Shown in pieces: positions 59,410-64,000 of a stretch of DNA of 64,000 nt. A model generated the notes under the pieces. That model saw only the letters and a list, made by a program, of their open reading frames with translations, ran no database searches and had not been told where the DNA came from. Each line of letters opens with the position of its first letter. The first letter of the stretch is position 1. The position numbers and the translations under genes are program-made. This DNA comes from Arthrobacter sp. FW305-BF8 (GTDB taxonomy: Bacteria > Actinomycetota > Actinomycetes > Actinomycetales > Micrococcaceae), in contig NZ_CP084561.1 in the NCBI RefSeq assembly GCF_021789315.1, forward strand, positions 3,224,001 to 3,288,000, given 5' to 3'.

Positions 59410-60363
59410 TCACGCCTTGCGCTTCTTGATTTCTTCAGTTGCCTGCGGCAGCACCTGGAAGAGATCGCCCACGATGCCGAAGTCCGCGATTTCGAATACC
59501 GGAGACTCGGCGTCCTTGTTAACGGCGACGATGACCTTGGCGGTCTGCATGCCGGCCTTCTGCTGGATGGCGCCGGAGATGCCGGCGGAGATGTACAGCT
59601 GCGGCGAAACGGTCTTGCCGGTCTGTCCGACCTGCGCGTCGTGGCTGATCCAGCCGGCGTCAGTTGCCGCGCGCGAGGCGCCCACGGCCGCACCCAGTGC
59701 ATCCGCCAGTTCCTCCACGGGGCCGAAGTCGCCGTCGAGGCCGCGTCCGCCGGCCACCACGATGCGCGCATCGGTAAGATCCGGGCGGCCGCTGGCGACC
59801 TTCTGTTCCCGGGAGGTGATGCGGGCTGCCGCGGCAGTTGCCTCGGCGGGGACATCAACAGTGAGCGTCTCCGGTGCGCCCGGAGCCGTCGCGGGTTGTG
59901 GCTCGACGGTGTTGGCCTTCACGGACAGCACGGTGACCGGGGTGGTGGCCTTCGCCGTCGTGGTGTAGGAACCGGCCAGCACCGACTTGTGGGCGGTGCC
60001 GTCGGCGTCCACCGCGACGACGTCGGTGATGACGCCGGCGCTCAGCCGGATGCCAAGCCGGGCCGCTATTTCCTTGCCCTCAGGCGAGTTCTCGAGCAGC
60101 ACGGTGGTGGCACCGGCCTTATCCGCTACGGCAGCGAGGAAGGCGGCCTTCGGCGCGACCAGGTAGTCGTCGAGGTCCGCTGCGGACGGCCGGAAGACGG
60201 CGGCCGCACCGTAGGCGCCCAGGGTGCCGGCGACGTCGTCGGACAGTTCACCGTTGACTGCCACGGCAGTTTCCCCAAGGGAGCGGGCGATGGTGAGGAG
60301 TTCCAGGCTGCTCTTCTTGAGAGCCTGCCCGGGGTTGTCAATGAATACCAGTACGTTTGCCAT
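59410..60363 (-). CDS. etfA: Electron transfer flavoprotein alpha subunit
   Basis: A 317-residue FAD-binding subunit of ETF, which collects electrons from acyl-CoA and other dehydrogenases. The N-terminal domain I is followed by the FAD-binding C-terminal domain (VVAGGRGLDGDFG, QVGQTGKTVSPQLYISAGISG). It starts 14 bp after etfB and is followed by the PIG-L gene. The ATG at 60363 fits the normal N-terminus MANVLVFID. No anomaly is visible. Confidence 0.96.
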   Translation of the reverse strand: MANVLVFIDNPGQALKKSSLELLTIARSLGETAVAVNGELSDDVAGTLGAYGAAAVFRPSAADLDDYLVAPKAAFLAAVADKAGATTVLLENSPEGKEIAARLGIRLSAGVITDVVAVDADGTAHKSVLAGSYTTTAKATTPVTVLSVKANTVEPQPATAPGAPETLTVDVPAEATAAAARITSREQKVASGRPDLTDARIVVAGGRGLDGDFGPVEELADALGAAVGASRAATDAGWISHDAQVGQTGKTVSPQLYISAGISGAIQQKAGMQTAKVIVAVNKDAESPVFEIADFGIVGDLFQVLPQATEEIKKRKA

Positions 60364-60377
60364 GTTGTGGGGTCCCC

Positions 60378-61178
60378 TTAGAGCAGCTTCTGGGCGGCCA
60401 AAAAGTCAACCAGCTGGATGCCGGCGTCGCCTTCGTCCGTGATGATGGTGCCGGCAGTGCGCGGCGGACGTTCCTCGGCCGCCGTCACGCGCGTCCAGGA
60501 TCCGGTGTGGCCCACCTGGGAGGAAGCCACGCCGATGTCGGCTAGGGACAGGGTGGTGATGCTCTTGCGCTTGGCCGCGATGATGCCCTTGAAGTTCGGG
60601 TAGCGCGGCTCGTTGATCTGGTCGGTCACGGAAACCACTGCGGGCAGCGACGCCTCAACCGTTTCCGAGTGGGTATCCGCATCGCGGCGTGCCGTGACCC
60701 GTCCGCCGTCGACCTCCAGGGAGGAGGCGAACGTAACCTGCGGAAGCCCCAGACGCTCGGCGAGCTGTGCCGGCACCAGGGAGGTCTCGCCGTCGGTGGA
60801 GGCCATGCCGGTCAGTACGAGGTCCACGGGGGTATCCGCGCCGAGATGGCGGACGGCGGCCGCGAGCGCCAGGGACGTGGCGGCCGCATCAGAGCCGGCG
60901 AGGGCCCCGTCGGTGAGGTGCACGCCTTCGGTGGCACCGATCTGCAGGGATTTCTTGATGGCGTTCACGGCGCCGGCCGGTCCCATGCTCAAAGCGATCA
61001 CCTTGTTGCCGGCCTTGGCACCGCCGCGGGCTTCGGCCAACTGCAGCGCGGCCTCCAGGGCGTACTCATCCAGTTCAGACAGGATGCTTTCGTCGCGGTC
61101 CGTGGTGTGGCCCTCGCCGCTGAGGTGCCGGTCGAACTGGGCGTCCGGCACATGCTTGACCAGGACGACGATCTTCAA
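60378..61178 (-). CDS. etfB: Electron transfer flavoprotein beta subunit
   Basis: A 266-residue AMP-binding subunit of ETF. It begins KIVVLVKHVPDAQFDRH and contains the family signature around VIALSMGPAGAVNAIKKSLQ and DLVLTGMASTDGETSLVPAQLAE. The frame opens at a GTG at 61190. The TTG at 61178 gives the usual family start and has GGAAG five nt upstream, so I prefer it. It is the first gene of the etfB-etfA-PIG-L operon, with its promoter expected in the 250 bp before it. Confidence 0.95.
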   Translation of the reverse strand: MKIVVLVKHVPDAQFDRHLSGEGHTTDRDESILSELDEYALEAALQLAEARGGAKAGNKVIALSMGPAGAVNAIKKSLQIGATEGVHLTDGALAGSDAAATSLALAAAVRHLGADTPVDLVLTGMASTDGETSLVPAQLAERLGLPQVTFASSLEVDGGRVTARRDADTHSETVEASLPAVVSVTDQINEPRYPNFKGIIAAKRKSITTLSLADIGVASSQVGHTGSWTRVTAAEERPPRTAGTIITDEGDAGIQLVDFLAAQKLL

Positions 61179-61349
61179 TGTCTCTTCCACTGTGTTTACA
61201 GCAGCCTTCCGTGCTTGTGGATAGCCAGCCGGGTGAGGTCGTGGCCGTGGAACGCCCGGGATACGGGTAGCTCCTAGCTAACCATATTGGGCCCGTCATA
61301 TGACGTCCCGTTAACGCCTGTGTCAAAGGCCTCGGCAAAGGCAAGGACG

Positions 61350-61388
61350 ACGACGGCGGGCCGCACCTCAGGTGCGGCCCGCCGTCGT
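61350..61388. terminator. Long perfect hairpin downstream of htrA
   Basis: A perfect inverted repeat of about 18 bp (61350-61367 with 61371-61388) with a 3-nt nominal loop lies 40 bp past the stop of the HtrA gene (minus strand). It is also about 170 bp upstream of etfB. There is no T run. It may be a terminator for htrA. Confidence 0.6.
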
Positions 61389-61427
61389 GCTGGGCGCAGT
61401 TACTGCTCTATGCCTACTGCTCTGCGG

Positions 61428-63011
61428 CTACTGCTCGGCGGCTGCGCCGAGCGTGACGTCCAGTTGCTGCTCACGGTTGTTGCGCAGGACCGTAATCTTC
61501 ACTGACGAGCCGGCTGGCTGCTCGCGGACGGCTGCCGTCAGCTGGTTCGGGTCACTGATGGCCAGATCGTTGAAGCGCGTCACCACGTCGCCCACCTTGA
61601 TCCCTGCCTTGGCCGCCGCCGAGCCCTGCTCCACCGAAGCAACATCGGCACCTGTCGAGAACCCGGCGTCCGATGCCGACTTCGGCTGGACGCTCACGCC
61701 CAGCTGGCCGTGCGTGGCCTTGCCGTTGTCGATGATTTCCTGCGCCACGCGCCTTGCATTGTTGATCGGGATGCTGAAGCCCACGCCGATGTTGCCTGTT
61801 CCTCCCGCGGCGGAGCTGCCGCCGGCGGAGGCGATGGCGACGTTGACGCCAATCACTTCACCCTTGCTGTTCACCAATGCACCACCGGAGTTGCCCGGGT
61901 TGATGGCCGCATCCGTCTGAATGACGTTGATGGAGATCGAGCCCTTGCTGGCCGAACTCTGGCCCTGCCCCTGGCCCGGAGGAGCGAACTCGAAGCCCTG
62001 GTCGCCGCCCTGCGAGTTGTCCGTCCCCTCTTTCGGAGCTGCCGAGGACGCAACGCTGATGGTTCTGTTCAGCGTGGAAACGATGCCGTCCGTCACCGTG
62101 CCGGTGAGGCCCAGCGGCGAACCGATGGCAACAGCCGTGTCCCCGACGTTCAGCTTGCTGGAATCACCCAGCGCCGCCGGCGTGAGCCCTGAAGGGTTGT
62201 CCACCTTGATGACCGCCAGGTCGGAGAGCGGGTCGGTTCCAACCACCTTGGCACTAAGGACGCGGCCGTCGTTCGTGCGGACCTGAATTTCCGCGTTGGC
62301 GGTGGCGCCGTCCAGCGTCACCACGTGGGTGTTGGTGAGGATGTGGCCCTGGTCGTCGAGGATGATCCCTGAGCCCGTGCCGCCGTCGCTGCCGCTGGTG
62401 GCTTTGATGGTCACAACGCTCGGTGACGCCTTGACGGCCGCGGCCGTGATCTCGTTGACCGAGTCCTGGTTGTTCACGATCACGGTGCCGGGCTGGCTGC
62501 CGGAGCTGACGGCCGGCGCGGTGCCGCCGGCGTCGAACAGGTTGCCGGAGCCAACGGTGGCAACACCGCCGCCCACGAGGCCTGCGGCGAGGATACTGGC
62601 CACGAGGGTCCCCACACCGAACGTCGCCTTGCGCTTTGGCTGGCTGCCACGGGTGCCCTGGAACGCGGAATGCGCGTTGTGCTGGGAGTACTGGGTACCG
62701 ATCGGCTGGGTAGCCGGTGCCGACTGCTGCCCGTAGAAGGGCGCGTGCTGCGGGTAGACGGGGTGCGGGCCGCCGGGACGCTGCTGCTGGTTCGGCTCGG
62801 GCGCGGGCCGGTACAGCGGCATGGTGGGGTTTCTATCGGAGTCCAGGCGCACCGTCGGGTTCTCGGAGGCGTTAGCGGTGCGATGCTCGCCGTCCTGCTG
62901 CGCAGGAGGCTGGAGACCCTCGGCGGACTCAGGCCGAGGGCTCGGATCAACAGGCCGCCCTGCAGGATCTCGGTTCTCAGGTGCTGCGCCCGGTACTGGG
63001 TGCTCAGTCAT
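61428..63011 (-). CDS. HtrA/DegP-type serine protease with PDZ domain
   Basis: A 527-residue protease with a long Pro/Gln-rich cytoplasmic N-terminus of about 130 residues and one transmembrane helix (about 131-154). A trypsin-like domain outside the membrane has the complete triad His229 (TNTHVV), Asp264 (SDLAVI) and Ser375 (NPGNSGGAL). A C-terminal PDZ domain is at about 425-510. It degrades or refolds damaged envelope proteins. The ATG at 63011 has AAAGGA four to five nt upstream. The region before it is shared with the divergent TPM-domain gene. A Gln/Gly-rich insertion lies before the serine motif. Confidence 0.95.
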   Translation of the reverse strand: MTEHPVPGAAPENRDPAGRPVDPSPRPESAEGLQPPAQQDGEHRTANASENPTVRLDSDRNPTMPLYRPAPEPNQQQRPGGPHPVYPQHAPFYGQQSAPATQPIGTQYSQHNAHSAFQGTRGSQPKRKATFGVGTLVASILAAGLVGGGVATVGSGNLFDAGGTAPAVSSGSQPGTVIVNNQDSVNEITAAAVKASPSVVTIKATSGSDGGTGSGIILDDQGHILTNTHVVTLDGATANAEIQVRTNDGRVLSAKVVGTDPLSDLAVIKVDNPSGLTPAALGDSSKLNVGDTAVAIGSPLGLTGTVTDGIVSTLNRTISVASSAAPKEGTDNSQGGDQGFEFAPPGQGQGQSSASKGSISINVIQTDAAINPGNSGGALVNSKGEVIGVNVAIASAGGSSAAGGTGNIGVGFSIPINNARRVAQEIIDNGKATHGQLGVSVQPKSASDAGFSTGADVASVEQGSAAAKAGIKVGDVVTRFNDLAISDPNQLTAAVREQPAGSSVKITVLRNNREQQLDVTLGAAAEQ

Positions 63012-63320
63012 TGGACTTCCTTTCATCCTCGTCTCTATTAACTATGGACGATCCGACTGAAACTAAAGCGGACGTTTGCTGGGAGGTTCCTGAATGGCTT
63101 CCGGGATGGTGTTCCTGACCAGCTTTCTGGACGGCCACCAAGGTCTCCAGCGCTTTTCGCTGGTGGCATATTCCCCGCCGTGGACGCTCCCGCTGGTGCA
63201 CCATAGAATCAAGAAGAATTGCCACAGCGACCTGCGGCTTTACACCCGGCGTGGGGGCGCTGCTGCATTCTATGACGGCTGTTTCGTCCCGAACCAGCCG
63301 CGGCGTGCTGAAGGGTTGCC
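63012..63320. other. Intergenic region between htrA and the TPM-domain gene
   Basis: A 309-bp divergent region with no supported gene. It must contain the promoters of both flanking genes, but I could not identify convincing -35/-10 boxes or operators. The open frames in it look like chance frames of GC-rich DNA. Confidence 0.6.
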
Positions 63321-64000
63321 ATGCGGTCAATGTTGAAACGTGTTCTCGCCGTGATCGGCCTCACGGCAATGCTGGCGGCTCCGGCCGCGGCGGCCTGGGC
63401 CGAAGATCCGGTAACGCTCGATCCGGTAACAAAAATTGTTGACAAGGCCGGCGTCCTGGGCAACCGGGAGGCCGACGTTGAAGAGGCAATCAAGAAGCTC
63501 GGAACCGACCACGCGATGACTTTGCACGTCGTCTACGTGAAAAAGTTCGAGAATCCCACTGACGGAACTGCATGGGCTGCCGACGTCGCCAAAAAAGCCA
63601 ATCTCGGCTCCAATGCCATGGTGCTCGCCGTTGCTACCGAGACTCGCAAGTACCAGCTGAGCAAGCCCTCCAGCAGCAAGATCACCAACGCCCAACGCGA
63701 CACGATCGTGAAGAGCGCCGTGGACCCGCAGCTTCGCAACGGTGACTACGCGCAGGCTGCCATTGACGCAGCGGCCGCCGTCGGCGACGCCGCAGGTGGC
63801 GGCAGTGGCAACGTCCCCTCAGGCGCCGGAGCCGGAACGGCGGTCCTCGTGGGCGCCGGCGTCGTCGCCGCCGGTGGCGCGGGCACGTACCTTTACCTGC
63901 GCAACAGGCGTAAGAAGGCAGGACAGGCGTCCAGCGCAAGCTACGGCCCGCAGGGCGCGGAACTCGATCCCCTGGCCGGCATGAGCATCGAAGACCTGCG
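63321..64000 (+). CDS. TPM-domain exported protein, 3' partial
   Basis: The frame starts at ATG 63321 (AAGGG six nt upstream) and runs past the right edge. About 226 residues are visible. A signal peptide (MRSMLKRVLAVIGLTAMLAAP, cut near residue 27) is followed by a TPM domain at about 40-150 (VDKAGVLGNREADVEEAIKK, then HVVYVKKF). A Gly-rich linker and a transmembrane helix near 180-198 (TAVLVGAGVVAAGGAGTYLY) follow, with the start of a cytoplasmic tail. TPM (YgcG-type) proteins are linked to photosystem repair in plants and to envelope functions in bacteria. Many actinobacterial members are large and have further coiled domains beyond this point. Confidence 0.9.
   Translation, partial: MRSMLKRVLAVIGLTAMLAAPAAAAWAEDPVTLDPVTKIVDKAGVLGNREADVEEAIKKLGTDHAMTLHVVYVKKFENPTDGTAWAADVAKKANLGSNAMVLAVATETRKYQLSKPSSSKITNAQRDTIVKSAVDPQLRNGDYAQAAIDAAAAVGDAAGGGSGNVPSGAGAGTAVLVGAGVVAAGGAGTYLYLRNRRKKAGQASSASYGPQGAELDPLAGMSIEDL

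Noticed and set aside
1..64000. tRNA, rRNA, CRISPR arrays, insertion sequences, prophage genes or att sites
   Set aside because: Intergenic spaces are short, and none showed cloverleaf, regularly spaced repeat or transposase signals. A tRNA or covariance-model scan would be needed to exclude small RNAs.

Overview
This window is a gene-dense, GC-rich stretch of core chromosome from an actinobacterium. The best fit is the family Micrococcaceae, Arthrobacter/Pseudarthrobacter type. Reasons: a WhiB protein, the mtrA-mtrB-lpqB cluster, the very large NAD-dependent glutamate dehydrogenase, a SigK/RskA pair, frequent GTG and TTG starts, and several genes whose closest named relatives are conserved mycobacterial proteins (Rv3015c, Rv3235, LpqB types). 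I see no tRNA, rRNA, CRISPR array, insertion sequence, prophage or att site. The first gene is probably cut by the left edge and the last gene is cut by the right edge.

Layout. 1-2.4 kb: C-terminal part of a multi-pass membrane protein and a lone siderophore-type binding lipoprotein. 2.4-7.2 kb: galactofuranose glycan cluster read leftwards (UDP-galactopyranose mutase, GlfT2-like galactofuranosyltransferase, ABC-2 permease, ABC ATPase). 7.4-11.7 kb: one large FHA-FtsK/SpoIIIE (EssC/EccC-like) ATPase without visible secretion partners. 11.6-19.1 kb: small membrane protein, whiB1 with a CRP-like site upstream, a PdtaS-like kinase and the 180-kDa type glutamate dehydrogenase. 19.1-23.6 kb: SAF/CpaB-like and CpaE-like proteins, a BldC-like regulator, an unknown gene, a LysM protein and an Rv3235-like protein. 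23.6-34 kb: secA, a YcaQ-type glycosylase, hpf, comF, lpqB, mtrB and mtrA. 34.1-40.5 kb: a translationally coupled operon (GPDPase membrane domain, DUF4129, DUF4350, MoxR, DUF58, DUF4166-like). 40.5-48.5 kb: a short MetE-like protein, chorismate mutase, an F420-reductase-like oxidoreductase and an oligopeptide ABC transporter. 48.7-54.5 kb: mnmA, a ferredoxin-reductase-like flavoprotein, a cysteine desulfurase, a Cys-rich ArsR-like regulator divergent from a DoxX protein, and a lipoprotein. 54.6-64 kb: J-domain protein, trmL, sigK-rskA, a TipA-like MerR regulator, the etfB-etfA-PIG-L operon, an HtrA protease and a TPM-domain protein.

Themes. Much of the window serves the cell envelope: glycan synthesis and export, Sec translocation, MtrAB signalling, HtrA quality control and LysM cell-wall binding. 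The strongest regulatory signals are sites rather than genes: 10-bp phased ATCAAA repeats on both sides of a BldC-like gene, a 19-bp-spacer MerR promoter that should make a leaderless mRNA, repeat elements over both -10 boxes of the DoxX/regulator pair, and a CRP-like palindrome before whiB1. All functional names come from reading motifs and family resemblance. No database search was run.
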